From: Volvariella volvacea V23
Lineage: Eukaryota > Basidiomycota > Agaricomycetes > Agaricales > Pluteaceae
Direction of reading: 5' to 3'
Length of the DNA: 64,000 nucleotides
Assembly: GCA_000349905.1 (NCBI GenBank)
Contig: KB722755.1
Location: 430,542 to 494,541, forward strand
A program made the position numbers and the translations under genes. Positions 45,427-57,470 of this stretch are shown here, one piece after another (within the stretch, counting starts at the first letter, position 1; each line of letters begins with the position of its first letter). The notes under the pieces are model-generated. The model was given only the letters and a program-made list of their open reading frames with translations. It was not told the DNA's origin and searched no databases.

Positions 45427-46109
45427 ATGGCAAATTCTGGCTTTTGCCTCTTCCCCTTCGGGCTCTGTCCCAATGAGGTTCTTTCCCAAATCAATCAGCC
45501 GCTTCAGATCCCACCGGTCAAGAGGCGAAGCACTCGGCGCTTGCCTTACACCTCACATCAACTCGCCGCCTCAACTTCTTCATCCTGGAAGGCAATTGAA
45601 TCACCAAAAGGGAATGTGTGGCTAGGTGCCTACTGCGAGAGCACACGCATACATGCATTCCTCCCCTTCACGCCAGTCCCGGATGTCTTCCTTCCCTTCA
45701 CCTATTCTCTTGGATGGGGTTGCAATCTTCATAGCTTTCGCACTCTGGCAACTCTGTCAGAAGCTACACATATGTTTCACCTGTCTGGATAGATTTGTCA
45801 AGGCTCCTATATGTTCAGAAACTCATAACTCGTTGGAGTAATGGTCATGAGGCACTAGACAATCTGGATGTTGCATACTATGAGCGTCTGGCGGAGGGCC
45901 TTCTTCAAGCAATACACTGCCAGTGTGCCACAAATGGCCAGCTAGTTGAAGTTTACTGGAACATACCCTCCACGTTTCAGTTTGATTATCCCATCCCCCT
46001 TTCCTGGGATTTCGGACGCTCGCAATTCACGTGTATAGTCCACATAACTTGGAATTTCCAATGCCTTAGTTTAAGTCACCACTGGGAAACCTTAATCCTA
46101 TACCATTAG
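45427..46109 (+). pseudogene. F-box-like family 1, truncated copy
   Basis: The ATG at 45427 opens MANSGFCLFPFGLCPNEVLS, then a degraded F-box-like segment. Homology continues with PFTPVPDVFLPFTYSLGW and breaks at 45790, resuming in another frame with DLDVAYYERL-like sequence and LLQAIHCQCATNGQLVEVYW. Nothing of the family is recognisable past ~46060, so the 3' two thirds are lost. The surviving part corresponds to family residues ~1-230. Confidence 0.75.
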
Positions 46110-46888
46110 GATGCCATAGACTTATCATCTTTGGATTCACATTAGCCACCGACACCATTACACACTCCCTAATTTGCCCCTCTAGCATAGATGACCTTAG
46201 ACTACCCTAGGATATACCTGGGCAGTCTGCTGTCCTCTGCATCTTGGCACTTGCTTGCCTGCAGCGGTTGGTAAAGAGAATTTCAACAAGTAGTTGTGGC
46301 ATGCTTGTACATTGCCGTCACGTAATACCGGCCCGGGCCCATATTTGAAGCTCTTGCCAGTGGCGTGCTATTGTCATGAACATGGTCAGCTATCCTTCCG
46401 ATGCGTCTTGGGTACGATTGCGACGCCTCAACAGTTGCTGAAAGTACTCAATAAGTAGGGGTATATTCATTATCCATGCAGGCCAAGCATTTTCCACTGC
46501 CAAGTGAAGATCTAGTAAACCAGTATAATAAAAAACTATTCTTCAATACATACCCCGCATTGCCATCTTTCTCTCACCAGAAGGTGGCAGGTGATGCATC
46601 ATCTGCGAGTAATGACTTGTAATGCATTGAATGGCAACCCGGTGCACGATGGTTCTAATTATAATCTTTTGCTTCGAAATTAGAGCATATGGCATATTTA
46701 TAGAGCAGCTTGCTTACCATTTTTGTCAGTCCTAAAACAATGCGACTCGCAAACAAGACCCGACCTGGCGCTAGTTGGCGCATCCACCAATTCTGCACCG
46801 AACAATTGCGCCCACGGAAGCTGCCGATGATTTAAATATTTATCTTTCGTAGGAGCACGCCGCCACCTCTTGTTTTCTATCCACCGCC
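46110..46888. other. Intergenic, promoter side of the 46889 F-box gene
   Basis: No family-1 remnant could be traced here. An AT-rich patch (TTTAAATATTTATC, ~46830-46845) lies ~45-60 bp before the ATG and may serve as a core promoter element. Confidence 0.4.
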
Positions 46889-48922
46889 ATGATCGTCCAC
46901 CCTTACTACCCCAAATCTCAAAAAATACGCGATGCCTTTGAGCAAATCGACGGCCAAATCGACAAGCTGCTAAAGCACATTCACGAGTTGCGCGTCCGGC
47001 GCAACACTTACACGCCCATAAATAAACTCCCGTGCGAACTGCTGGAGGAGATTATGTTCCTCCTACGCCAGGAGGTGTTATTAGGCGAAGAAGAGTTTAC
47101 CTATGCATGGATGTATACGTCGCATGTCTGCCAGCATTGGAGGGAGGTGGCACTGGGTTCCTCGAGGCTCTGGGGGGTGATTGTAATCCCGCCGGCTGGC
47201 CTCCACCGGATGGAGGAGCAATTGAGGCGTTTGCGATCAGCACCTGTCTCCATCTTTCAAGTTGCTAGTAATTGCAACGACAATGACGGTGAACAGACGA
47301 TGACTGCATGGCTGGACCGCGTCAAAAGCGAGCAACTTACTTGGGTGCTAAGAAGCTACCTCGGCCGCATTCAAGGTTTGCAGCTTATAGTCGATAGGGA
47401 GCAGGGTGACATTCTCATGTCGGAGCTCAAGGTCCCCGCAAAAGGACTCAAGCACTTAATGATCAAAGGTATTAGTGTCGCCCACCCAGTTGTGCCGGAC
47501 GACCTTTTTGGGGGTAGCGCCCCAGATCTACAGGCCCTACACTTCGAGGCATGCTCGTTTCCCTGGGAGACAGCGTTATTCACACATACGCTTCAAGAGT
47601 TGCATATTCTATCGCCTTCCACGAGGATGGTTCCTAGCCAGCTCCAGCATCTCCTTTCATCCCTCCCACTTCTGCGCACACTATCTTTGTTTGATGCGCT
47701 TCCCAGCTCGGACGATATCCCTCCCATCGTATGGAACGAGCTGACAGTCGGTCAAGGTCCATACCGACACCTGTCCCTGCGCAAATTGATTGTTCAAGAC
47801 AAGTGCAGCGGAATTGCCCATCTTTTCTCCCAAATTCACCTGAATGGCGCTACTCAACTGAGTATTTACCATTATCATGAGGACGCCCAACAGTTCCTAG
47901 ACACGGTGGTGTACGCCCTCTTCAAGCTGGAGCCAGCTTCCGAGTACCTGAAGACCAGATTCAATCTGCGGATGTCGATGGGACTAATGCAACGTGAATA
48001 TGTCGCTTTTACATTCTCGGATCCATCGGACGATGTAATCTGGTTGGAGATATACAAGCCCATGACGCCAGAGGAAAGCGTAGAGCGCCACTTCCAGTAT
48101 TGTTCTGCCATGACCGAGAAGTTGTTGTTGGACTGCCTGATGCATTGTACTGTCCGTGGTAGGATGAAGATTTGGAGGTCGATGTTTGACAAGCTGTCGG
48201 CTTGTCCGAGACTCGAGCTTCTTAGGATGGAGGGTGAAGGAAACGGACCAATTAGTTTGGTTGGGCAGCTGGTGGACCGCATACCGCAGTGCCGTGTTCA
48301 TAAGCAGGAAGGGAAGTGTGACCGGAGCTGGAGGAATAGGATGGATCTGAGCGAGGATTCAGAGAGCGAGGCGGAACTCAGCAACGAGGAGACTGAGGAG
48401 GATTTGGAGGAGTCCACGCCTAGAAATGGGCAACCTGGTGGAGATGCTGACGAGGTCGATGCAGGCGGTGTGTCTGGTATATTGCGAGGTCGTTTAGGTG
48501 CCAGTTCGGCTGCAAACAAATGGGAAGAGAACAAAGGAGAAGCAGATGGTGGAGAAGGGCGCACGGATAAAGACTACTGGTCTCTACGGGATGACATAAA
48601 GCCCTGCAAAGCATGCTCAGAACTCGGTGTCTCGTTCTTTCCTGCACTTCGAAAACTCATTCTTCGACGACTAGATAGTCGTTTCTGGTGGACAAAGGAC
48701 GAAGAGAGAAGACGGTTGCACCCTCTTTCGGAGTTCCTTGTCAGGCGGATCCGCTGTGGTCTCCGAATTGAAGAGGTCCACTTTGATCCTGATAAGCGTG
48801 ACTTTGAGTCAGAAGAGACAATTCAGAAGGCTTTTTACGAGCTCTGTGGAGACTATAGTCCCCAAGTCAAAATCCTGTATGGGGTGGATTACGAATTTAC
48901 GATGGAAGACCATGATGACTAG
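46889..48922 (+). CDS. F-box/LRR-like protein with coiled-coil N-terminus and acidic region
   Basis: A single-exon gene of 677 residues, ATG at 46889 (CCGCCATGA). An N-terminal helix (residues ~8-40, FEQIDGQIDKLLKHIHELRV) runs into the F-box NKLPCELLEEIMFLL, then TSHVCQHWREVALGSSRLWG: the classical Agaricomycete F-box arrangement. Leucine-rich stretches follow (LQALHFEACSFPWETALF, LQHLLSSLPLLRTLSLFDAL). Residues ~490-545 are strongly acidic (SEDSESEAELSNEETEEDLE) and Gly-rich, an unusual insertion for this group. The C-terminal repeat resumes with FFPALRKLILRRLDSRFWW. It is probably a substrate receptor of an SCF ligase. A wrecked relative follows at 49325. Confidence 0.85.
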   Translation: MIVHPYYPKSQKIRDAFEQIDGQIDKLLKHIHELRVRRNTYTPINKLPCELLEEIMFLLRQEVLLGEEEFTYAWMYTSHVCQHWREVALGSSRLWGVIVIPPAGLHRMEEQLRRLRSAPVSIFQVASNCNDNDGEQTMTAWLDRVKSEQLTWVLRSYLGRIQGLQLIVDREQGDILMSELKVPAKGLKHLMIKGISVAHPVVPDDLFGGSAPDLQALHFEACSFPWETALFTHTLQELHILSPSTRMVPSQLQHLLSSLPLLRTLSLFDALPSSDDIPPIVWNELTVGQGPYRHLSLRKLIVQDKCSGIAHLFSQIHLNGATQLSIYHYHEDAQQFLDTVVYALFKLEPASEYLKTRFNLRMSMGLMQREYVAFTFSDPSDDVIWLEIYKPMTPEESVERHFQYCSAMTEKLLLDCLMHCTVRGRMKIWRSMFDKLSACPRLELLRMEGEGNGPISLVGQLVDRIPQCRVHKQEGKCDRSWRNRMDLSEDSESEAELSNEETEEDLEESTPRNGQPGGDADEVDAGGVSGILRGRLGASSAANKWEENKGEADGGEGRTDKDYWSLRDDIKPCKACSELGVSFFPALRKLILRRLDSRFWWTKDEERRRLHPLSEFLVRRIRCGLRIEEVHFDPDKRDFESEETIQKAFYELCGDYSPQVKILYGVDYEFTMEDHDD

Positions 48923-49324
48923 GACTACGTCAATTTTGATGTGGGTTAATCCAGATGTTAAGGGTGACTCACCAGCAGAACTAATTCGCTCTATTCAATT
49001 TTCAGGACACTGAGTTAGGAACTCACTTCATTGTGCTGTACATCACGGATTTTACGATGAGCCTTCAACTACTAGATAGGAATCTTTGCCCGTAAACGCG
49101 AGTTGAATTGCAACTAGCATATTTATCTTGTATTTCTATAGACAAGGAATGAGTATTTGGGTATAGCGAGATCCCGTTCAAGGAATAAATGCGTTCATTC
49201 TATTCTCACCAGCAATGGTGCCAGTTAGGCGCCTTGTCTAAGAATTATCCCGCGTCGGTCACGCGCTGGCACCAATTAGGCTCGGGTATTTCCGGCCACC
49301 CTTGCACCTGGCGCTCAAGGCAAT
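48923..49324. other. Intergenic
   Basis: 3' flank of the F-box gene. No further signal. Confidence 0.5.
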
Positions 49325-50450
49325 GTGCAAGTTCGCCAACCCTTCCAATCAATTGCCAGATCCAAGCAGGAGCGACAACTATGCGAACATCACAATGGAC
49401 GCGTCCCGATCAACCAGCTGCCAATCGAACCGCCTCAGGAGATCATGTCAATGTTCAAGTCCTTGGTGGAGCATATCAGCGGGGATGAGGGATACAGATA
49501 CGGGTGGGTGGTTGTCGTGCAGATGTGTCGACTATGGAAGAAAGTCGCCTCAAATTATCCTCCATTGTGGTCTACAACCATCATTCCTCCTGCAAACATT
49601 GGATGGATCGAGGAGCTTCTTGGGCTCTCTGCACCTGCTTCATTGATGATCCAAACTACCTAGTTGGAGCACGTGCATAAACCTTTTCACAGTGCCTAGC
49701 CTGTGCGTAATATCAGTCGACTTTTATGCGAGCACATCTGTTGTATCCGAAGAATCCGATTCAGAACAAAGGACTCGCAGTAGAGCTACTGTTGGATGAT
49801 CCTGCATCCATTCTAGAAGAGCTGTATATCCAAGGAAAACGTGATGGATACAACTTTCCCACCGACCTCTGGTTCGGGAATGGTACATATCGCAAATTCG
49901 CCCCGGCCTTGCGGCGGTTGTATCTCGAATATTGTTGGTCGTGTTTCAATTTCTTTTTTTCGATGCAGTTCGATTCAGGATTTGTGCATCGCTTCCCCAT
50001 TGACGCCGTATGAGGTGGATGAGCTCATCCCTTGCTTGCATGCTCCTTCATCCGCAGGTGCTCCGACTGGATGATGCAATCTGGCTGATGCGGACGACTC
50101 TTCCGGAAGACGTAATAGTCTTTGAGGAGGGAGGTTCTCCTCTTCCGGCGCTTCGGACGCTCATAATGCAAGGTTCCCATCCCCAGACCATCATCAACTT
50201 TTTGTATCGCGTTCAACTTTCGCCCTCCCTCCATCTTCGCTTACTTCCCAAGATCGACTGCGACGACGATTACGACGAAAATAGTGCACTAATGGGTGGC
50301 GCACCAACATATGGGGTGCCCAAGGATCTCGTTGATCGAGCAATAGAATTCTACACGTCGTCCGAGTCTGAAGGTGGTGACTCCAATTTCTTGTTAACAT
50401 CTACAAAGTTGAATCTCAGGCACTATATCGCCCCGGGTACGCAGAGCCTT
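49325..50450 (+). pseudogene. Broken relative of the 46889 F-box gene
   Basis: The frame at 49325 reads RVPINQLPIEPPQEIMSMF, VQMCRLWKKVASNYPPLWST and IIPPANIGWIEELLGLSAP, matching the F-box region of the 46889 gene (NKLPCELLEEI, HVCQHWREVAL, IPPAGLHRMEEQL). It stops near 49661. A second frame (49755-50010) gives LLLDDPASILEELYIQGKRD and FAPALRRLYLEY, a third (50010 on) gives LPALRTLIMQG and VQLSPSLHLRLLPKI. No ATG precedes the F-box. Frameshifts and a missing 3' part make it a pseudogene. Confidence 0.7.
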
Positions 50451-50579
50451 ACTACCACCAAAAATGTTCTTACTCCTGGACCCCCGTATAGTTCCATATC
50501 TGGATACCCCGCTGACATCAATTACGACACATGCAATCAACAGGATTGTTCCTTGAACAAAGACCTCGGAAGAATGAAT

Positions 50580-53336
50580 CTAATAAGGTAGGATACCCGA
50601 GATATTCAGATCTTCAGCAATAAGGACAGCAGCCTTTTCACCGATTGCGATCGCTGTATTGTAGGTATTGCTCCCAACATTAGCGGGAGAAATACTGCAA
50701 TCTGAATGACATATGTGGCATCAACTCAGTGGAGCCACGGTTGGCCTATTGATAGTGCCTACTCGCCTGCAACCTTCAGATTGCGAACACCATAAACGTT
50801 GAGTTTTGGATCGACAACACCGCCTTGCTCCCGTGGCTTCATCGCACATGTTCCCATCTGATGTGTAAAGCCGTTCATGGCAATTAAACAGTCAAAACAT
50901 GTTAAATACGCACCGAGTGCCATGTTGTGCCAACTATGTTATCATTAGAATAGATCCACCTGAATCGACGACTTTTTTGCTCACCAACTCTCCTGTGGTA
51001 CTCATCAATAGCTGCATTATCTGCCGGGGTATACTCGATATCAGGGTCTAAAATCCCAGTTGGACCACTTCCGCTTGTCTGACAAGCCGCCGCACTCCCA
51101 TTTGGGAACCTTGGGTGTGCAGCTTGAGGTTCTCCTCGGTAAAACGTCATTCTTCGAGCGATCTCGCGACCCCTTTTGTATGCCCATCGGAGTACACCGA
51201 GATCAGCTGGGCTGACAAACGAATGCTAAGGTAGTGTCGTGCCAAAGTACAATCCATTAGCACGATAACTCACTCATCTAGGATGCCTGGGTGAAAATCC
51301 AAAGGACAGTACGGGTTTAAGCCGTCGTTTATGTGAACATATCCGATAGATACAGGGTATTTCTGTCCAGCAAGGGTATATAAGAAGCATGCATGCAACA
51401 AAGTGATTGCTTCAGCATACGGTGTAATACGAGGTGGAGTAACACTTTCTCCCGGAAATAGCAGGATCGACTCCTACGTAACTGTATTTTACATTGACGG
51501 GAGTATTCAAGATCATGCCATGAGAACGAATGTAGATTACGCACGCAGCCGCACTACTTATGAATATCACAGGCTTATCAGGGGCATTTTCAAAGTACGA
51601 TTTCCATCTCGCCGTAAAGTCGGGTCCTATTTCGGCCAGGTCATTCGCGTGTGGGCGCATCTTGATGGCTGCATCAACACCGCTGGCATATTCTGAGTAT
51701 CATCCCTTTCTGAAGTGATGCCAAGGACACTTACTTGCTAGCCACCAACCCTTGACCAGTTTGACGCCATATCTCGACCAAACCTATGAACCAATGAATT
51801 GAGAGGAATGCCAAGCAAAATTCCCTTACACTGGGCTTCGAGCTCTTCCCCATGAAACAACAAATCGAGTGTGTCCGCCTCGTCAGAGGCAAAGTACGGT
51901 ACGATATTGAGGTTATGATCTGTATAATTGTATTGGTTCGAAGACGAGAGTTAAGTAGAGAAGGACAAATCCATGTAGTTTTCTCCAACACCTGGAAGAT
52001 CAACGATCTGCGGTATGCCGTTCCTCTTCAAAACACCATTAGAACCGATACCGGACCTGCAAGGCGTTATGAAAACGCCATGGCGCAATGCAGTAGGAAA
52101 TACCTTTCTAAGATGGCAGGAGAGCCTAATGCACCGGCAGAGACAACAACCAGTTGGGATGCGTGCGCGGTTTGGACGGGCGGTGTGCTACCAACACAAC
52201 GAATTTTGTCGTCAATGTATTCAACTCCAATAGCAACCCCATCTCTAATTATTGGGTCAAGTAGTCAGCTGTGTCTCGAATATAACACAGCAAGAGGATT
52301 GACTTAATCAAGACCCGAGTAACGCGAGCACGGTCTTGAATGACAAGGTTCTGATTATCGACTTGACTATAAATGTAGTAATGAGCTGTGTCGGATCGTC
52401 GACCGGTGTAGGAGTCGATATATCTGGATCCAGGGGAGTTTTTATCGCTGATAGCACTTGGTCACCCAGAAAACTGCATACCTTGGCCATCGCTTGCGTT
52501 GATACGATCAAGGGTTAGCAAGAATCTGACAATGCTTCTTTGTTTCATACATACTCCGTATGCATCGCAGGTGGAGAAGTCATTTGCATCGTTGGTTGTT
52601 GCCCTTGAGGTATCATACTTAGATGCAGCCTCTAAAAATTGCAAACCAACGTTATTGTTTTCTTGAGCGTAAGAGACCTTAATAGGTCCTGAATTCCCAT
52701 GTGTGTCGTTTTTTGATCCTGGTTGATACGTTTCGGCCTTTGCAAGCAGTTAGGAATCGAATATGGCTAGAAGCTCAAATGCTCACTTTCTTGAGTAAGG
52801 GAATGAGATCCTTAGATCCCCATCCCAGGTTTTGATACACAGATTCCCAGTCGTCATAGTCAGATGCGGCAGCCCTTGTATACACCATAGCTATCGCATC
52901 GCTGTTATCACGAGGGCCCATCGTGAAAGGGGGAAGTATCTTACAATTGACACTCGACCCTCCGCCCAAGCATCGTCCGGCAGGAACGACCAGAGAACGA
53001 CCCGCTACAGCTGCGCTTGGCTTTCCAATATGAAAGGTGAAACTCTTGCCTGTTTGTGTCAGATTCTTGAATTGTCGGCTTGGTTGAATGTGATCGTCGA
53101 CATCTTGAATGTGGCTACCAGCTTCCAGGACCTAGATGGGTCATAGAAGGCAGACGGGTGCATTCGATCATGTAGACTAACCAAGATTCGAAGAGAAGAA
53201 TTGGCGGCAGACAAGCGTCCAGCTATGATACACGCAGTGGTACCCCCTATGGTAGAGAATTACTAGGAAGATATAGTACTAAGGTAAGGATCCTACCTCC
53301 GGCAAAGATTATATCATAGATGGCGATATCGGTCAT
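50580..53336 (-). pseudogene. Alcohol-oxidase-type GMC oxidoreductase, decaying
   Basis: AOX-like GMC flavoenzymes (AA3_3) oxidise short alcohols with FAD and release H2O2. About 15 exons can be followed from the ATG at 53336 to a stop at 50580. Visible features are IIFAGGGTTACIIAGRL (FAD-binding GxGxxG), GRCLGGGSSVNSMVYTRAAA across a splice, DYDDWE, TGRRSDTAHYYIY, LVVVSAGALGSPAILER, VDLPGVGENYM, WAYKRGREIARRM, HPRFPNGSAA, GTTWHS then MGTCAMKPREQGGVVDPKL, and NVGSNTYNTAIAIGEKAA. Lesions: the donor after ENYM reads G|AT instead of G|GT (~51970), YYTV to AEAITLLHA is out of phase (~51415), and the join near 51692-51735 does not keep phase. One intron has a GC donor (50766). An 11-nt exon (52482-52492) codes RWP. 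It is otherwise full length, so decay is recent. Confidence 0.7.
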
Positions 53337-54501
53337 CGTGCTTCCGTATTAATATGTGATTCTCAGAAATGATCAGCACACCAACACTGTAAAGTGCTAT
53401 GTGCGCTGTGTATGCGAGGAGTCAGGTTCGTGTCAAAGGCGCAAGGCAGATAAGGGTACCCACGACACTGAAAATGGATTATAGCACTGGACAAGCTCAA
53501 TATAAATTCGTCTGTATCAGGCAACTTCGGATCCATCTCTGGATTCGGAGTACTTCAATGGAGATAAGGCCTCAAACGATTGACAGCTGTCGAAACATGC
53601 AGCCAATTGAAATAAACACAGGCGGATGAGCAATTGCAGGTAGTAATTGAGGAGGCTTCCGATATCTTGGAACGCTTATTCTTGCAGCGAACCAGGCCAT
53701 CGTGGACACTTGTGCTAATAGTTCGCGACGTACGGTTCCCAGTTTCTTTACTCGCAATCTCGGGCAATGGCTGAAGATGCGATCTCGGGTCGATCAGGCA
53801 AAATTTAGTACTCAAATAGTCCTCTTAGGAATAAAGATCACGAATAGAGCTTACAAAAGGAAGGCAGTTTGATGACAGTCCTACATAGTATAACGTATGA
53901 AAACTTGAATGTCTAATATAATCTAGAAATTCTGATGTAGGTGTAACATTCCCAAGTGGACACAGATACTACTTACATTCTATCGGCACATTCATCACAA
54001 ACACTGAACAAGGTGGCTATCATATGCCCTGCCCAGTCCCCGCTTCAGTTTCCATTCCCGTATTGACGCACCAACTATCGCCATCCAAATTCACAACAGA
54101 ACCAAATGGGCCCGCACGCACAAAGTACGAAGCATCCCAGACCGTCTCTTGATAGGTTGGCTGGCCTCAGATCATCCCATACAAAGGTTCTCTTCCAGCG
54201 CCACCCGTTCATCCAGGACCTCGATTCCAAGGTCCACAACATGTACCCTTCCCGCTCAAGATTATCTGCAGGCCCTTGAGGGTCTAGCAACCGTACCAGT
54301 TAGAGAGCTGGACCCCACCTAACACCAGACTGACTAATTCCCAGCAGTGGAAATGGTGGCCAACCAAACGAGAGTGTAGAATTGACGTGTTGGGCTGATA
54401 TGTTCTCTGCGTACAGATACTGACTAGTGTGTTTGTCCTTGTTTGCCCTGAGTCCTCCCCCAAAGTTGCATCTCTATAGCTTGTACATTAGTCCGACAAC
54501 C
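53337..54501. repeat. Partial duplicate of the 59.57-60.35 kb segment
   Basis: From ~53395 to ~54290 this DNA follows 59578 to ~60350 in the same orientation. It contains a broken copy of the last ~40 codons of the membrane protein at 60148 and its 3' flank. Examples: CTTGGAACGC...CCTCGCAGC and AACCAGGCCATC near 53670-53700 and 59845-59885, and TATGCC...CCCGCTTCA then TTCCATTCCCGT near 54030-54060 and 60180-60215. The copies differ by many substitutions and small indels. No functional gene remains here. The stretch lies between the two GMC loci. Confidence 0.7.
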
Positions 54502-57053
54502 TCAAGCGTTGATATCTGCTTTGACTATGTCTGCTAACTTCTCTGCGGTTGCTAGTACTACAGCAGTCTTGTACATCAAAAGCGAAATTAGAGAAGCCAA
54601 GAATACATTGAAATGGGTGAGGCTTACGGTGTGTCCAGAAACCATTGTCGTGAATATAGAGGCATCACAAACCCTTAGACCTTGAATACCATGAACCCGA
54701 AGCTTGGAGTCCACAACTCCACCTTCACCCAGGGGTGCCATTCGACAACTACTGGCTGGGTGGTACAACGTTTCAACTCGCTCGCGGACTATCTCTCTTA
54801 ACTCGTCATCAGATTTGGCATGCAACCTATGGTCGAGGAGCGGATCGTCATTATTGTGGTCCAAGTGTGATGAAAGGGGCTCAGTTTTGATGACTCTGAG
54901 GATGAACTTCAAGCTACGAACAAGTTTCTCAACATCTGCCTCGGCTTCAAGATACCTGGCCATGATGGGCATCAGGTATCAATTTAAGGAACAATAAAGC
55001 CTACCTTGGGTCGATGATCGGGGCATCCCATGGACTAGATGACCTCAGATGAAGCGTGCCTTTGCTCATAGGCCTTAAACGATATAATCACTAAAGCTTC
55101 AAAGAAGGAGAAGTGCTCACTAACCTCAAGAGTGTCGCATGGACTGCAAAAGTATGCATTGGGAGTTTGACGGCTCCATGCTCCTGTCACGGAAATGGTG
55201 ACTACACGCTTTACGCAGAAATTAAAATATCAACCTTGTATGCAAGAGCTGTAGTAAATACTTCAAGGTCGGGACTGTCGAGGGAGGACGTGGAGTCGAC
55301 CAGCTGTACAGGATATTCCTTACGCGGGAACAATATCGGGTCATCTGAGCGGATAAATGCTGCAGCTTCCCCAAACTTTTGTGACTCATTAACGACAGTT
55401 CGTGGGGGGTAAGGATGCTTTCCGACTCACATTTGTGGTCAACGCCCCTGATTTGAGGGAAAAATATTCCAAGGTGGAGCCAACGTATTTAAAATAGTCC
55501 AGTAGGGAAGTGGGTTGAACATGTTTGCTGCTTGCATTGAATCGATCTTTAACATTCACATCAACAACCGGATGGTCGATGAGATTTGATCCAACTCCAG
55601 GAAGATCGTGAATAACTTCGATTCCGTGCTTCTTCAATTCCTTTTGCGGTCCAACCCCAGAGAGCATAAGAATTTGAGGAGAGTGAACAGCCCCGCCACT
55701 GGATGATTGAAGTCTAAGCAACGTGTAGCATATCCGTCCATCAAAAACGTTACGAACGAAATTATAACTTCTTTTCGTGCGCGAGCTTGGTATCGTTTGT
55801 TATTCTTCTTATTCATAAACTCCACCCCAACAGCACGCAAAGAGTCACCGATTCTCTCAAACTGGATCTTGGTTACAGTTGCATGGAGTGCAACCTTCAG
55901 GTTGGATCGCCTGAGGACATCGTTGGTGAAATAGGCTGTTTCGGATGAGACTCTGGTGCACTTTTCATCAACATAGGTCACTGATAGAACCTTGTGAGGG
56001 TGCTTTCCCATCCACATCATACATAGACCACTTACTAACCTGCATACGTCGTCAGACACTCATGTGACAGGGGAATTCGACTCACTCTATTAACACCCAT
56101 TGTCCCCTTCGTAGTGTTGAAATCGTGGCTGAGAGGGACACCAAGTCTTGTGCACGCCTCAACGAAGTGTCCAGATTTGGGCGAAATCGTGCTGTTGTAA
56201 CCTATCGTGACTGGACCGCCATTCCCTTTAACACTTGTGTCGACTTGTGGATATCTAGTGTCAGCTTTGTAATTTTCGAACTTATTGAAGTAGCTGCACT
56301 CAAGGAGTGAACGCGATAGTACAAGCGCTGATATATAGAACTCACCGTTTGAATTTGCTCCACGACCATCCATCATCGCCGGTGATCTTAGCCCATTCGT
56401 CAAAGTCACCGGGTGCACCGTATTGAGCCCTGCCATCGGAGTTTATGAAGGAACTCATCCAAAAGATTCCATGCTCACATCTGTGCATTAATGGAGGAAC
56501 CTAGAGGCGTTCAACACACAAGGGCTACAAGCGTAGAGCACAAACTCACATCCACCAAGCATTTTTCCTGAAGAAAATGCGTAAGGTCATAAAAGCTCAA
56601 CCAAGGAATACACCTACCTCGAGGCCAAAACTTGACTTTTCCATTGGCGTGCTCTTGCGGCTCTGTGTAAAGATTATAGTCGTGCCTGGTATGGAACAGT
56701 CGACTATAAGCAATGGGAATGCGTGTGTAGAGCAGACTTCGACCACTAGTATAGGTAAGGTTTGCGACCACATAACAGTTATTGATGCACGTGTGGCCTA
56801 CCTTGTGCCGGCCTCAAGGACTAGAACCTTCAGATTGGGATTCTCACTCAAGCGCGATGCAAGAACACACCCGGCGGTACCTAAAATATTGGCCATAGTG
56901 CCAGAGCTGCTGGAGGGTTGAGTAAAACACAAACCTACCTCCACCAACGATGATGAAGTCATACTCATATGCTACAGAAGCTGCATCTATCCCAATTTTC
57001 TGACCAACCTTCTCTAGGTTTTTTATATATTGGGTCTTCTGTCGAAGTTGCAT
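54502..57053 (-). CDS. GMC oxidoreductase (choline dehydrogenase / aryl-alcohol oxidase-like), intact
   Basis: An FAD enzyme of the GMC superfamily (AA3_2-like), oxidising an alcohol. Fourteen exons join in frame to 608 residues: 57053-56939, 56880-56802, 56745-56618, 56567-56550, 56500-56479, 56429-56346, 56293-56086, 55990-55758, 55698-55431, 55384-55235, 55183-55125, 55073-55005, 54955-54628, 54567-54502. FAD-binding [16 protein letters not shown] lies at ~34-49, GMC signature 1 (GKMLGGCSSINAQM) at ~108-121, and signature 2 ([17 protein letters not shown]) at ~296-312. [17 protein letters not shown] follows. The C-terminal block [11 protein letters not shown] (His543) and VSGHT (His586) provides the two catalytic His positions of many GMC enzymes. 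No signal peptide is evident, so it may be intracellular, unlike many lignin-related relatives. Substrate is undetermined. Several exons are very short (18 and 22 nt). Confidence 0.9.
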
Positions 57054-57470
57054 TTGTCGATAGTCCTGGAACGTATGGGGGATAAGCAGCAGTTGCGTAG
57101 CCCACGATTCAGTAGGAAATTGACAGCCCACGTGTAGGGTGTGCACAAACTTGTATAAGCACTGCAAGCGCTGCAGAGATTGAAGAGAAGAGTCGACTAA
57201 TAGGAAACGTATCTCAGGCTATCGCCTAATTTCCCCTGTATGCCCTACCTTGAATTTATCACCCCGCAGGTAAGCCGAATTGCAACACCGTCCAACTAAG
57301 CAAAAAGTATAATACCATCTCACAGAAATGTAAACCAAGTACATATTGACTAATCACTAAGGGAAAGCCAAAGCGAGTACATGCCCATCCTCAAGGACAT
57401 AAATACCCAGCCCCTCCAAGAGACGTCGAGTTATTACTATACAAATACTTCACTCAATCTCGTTTTCTTA
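57054..57470. other. Intergenic
   Basis: Promoter side of the intact GMC gene and 3' flank of the next gene. The GMC frame stays open upstream to ~57167 but has no further ATG. Confidence 0.5.
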
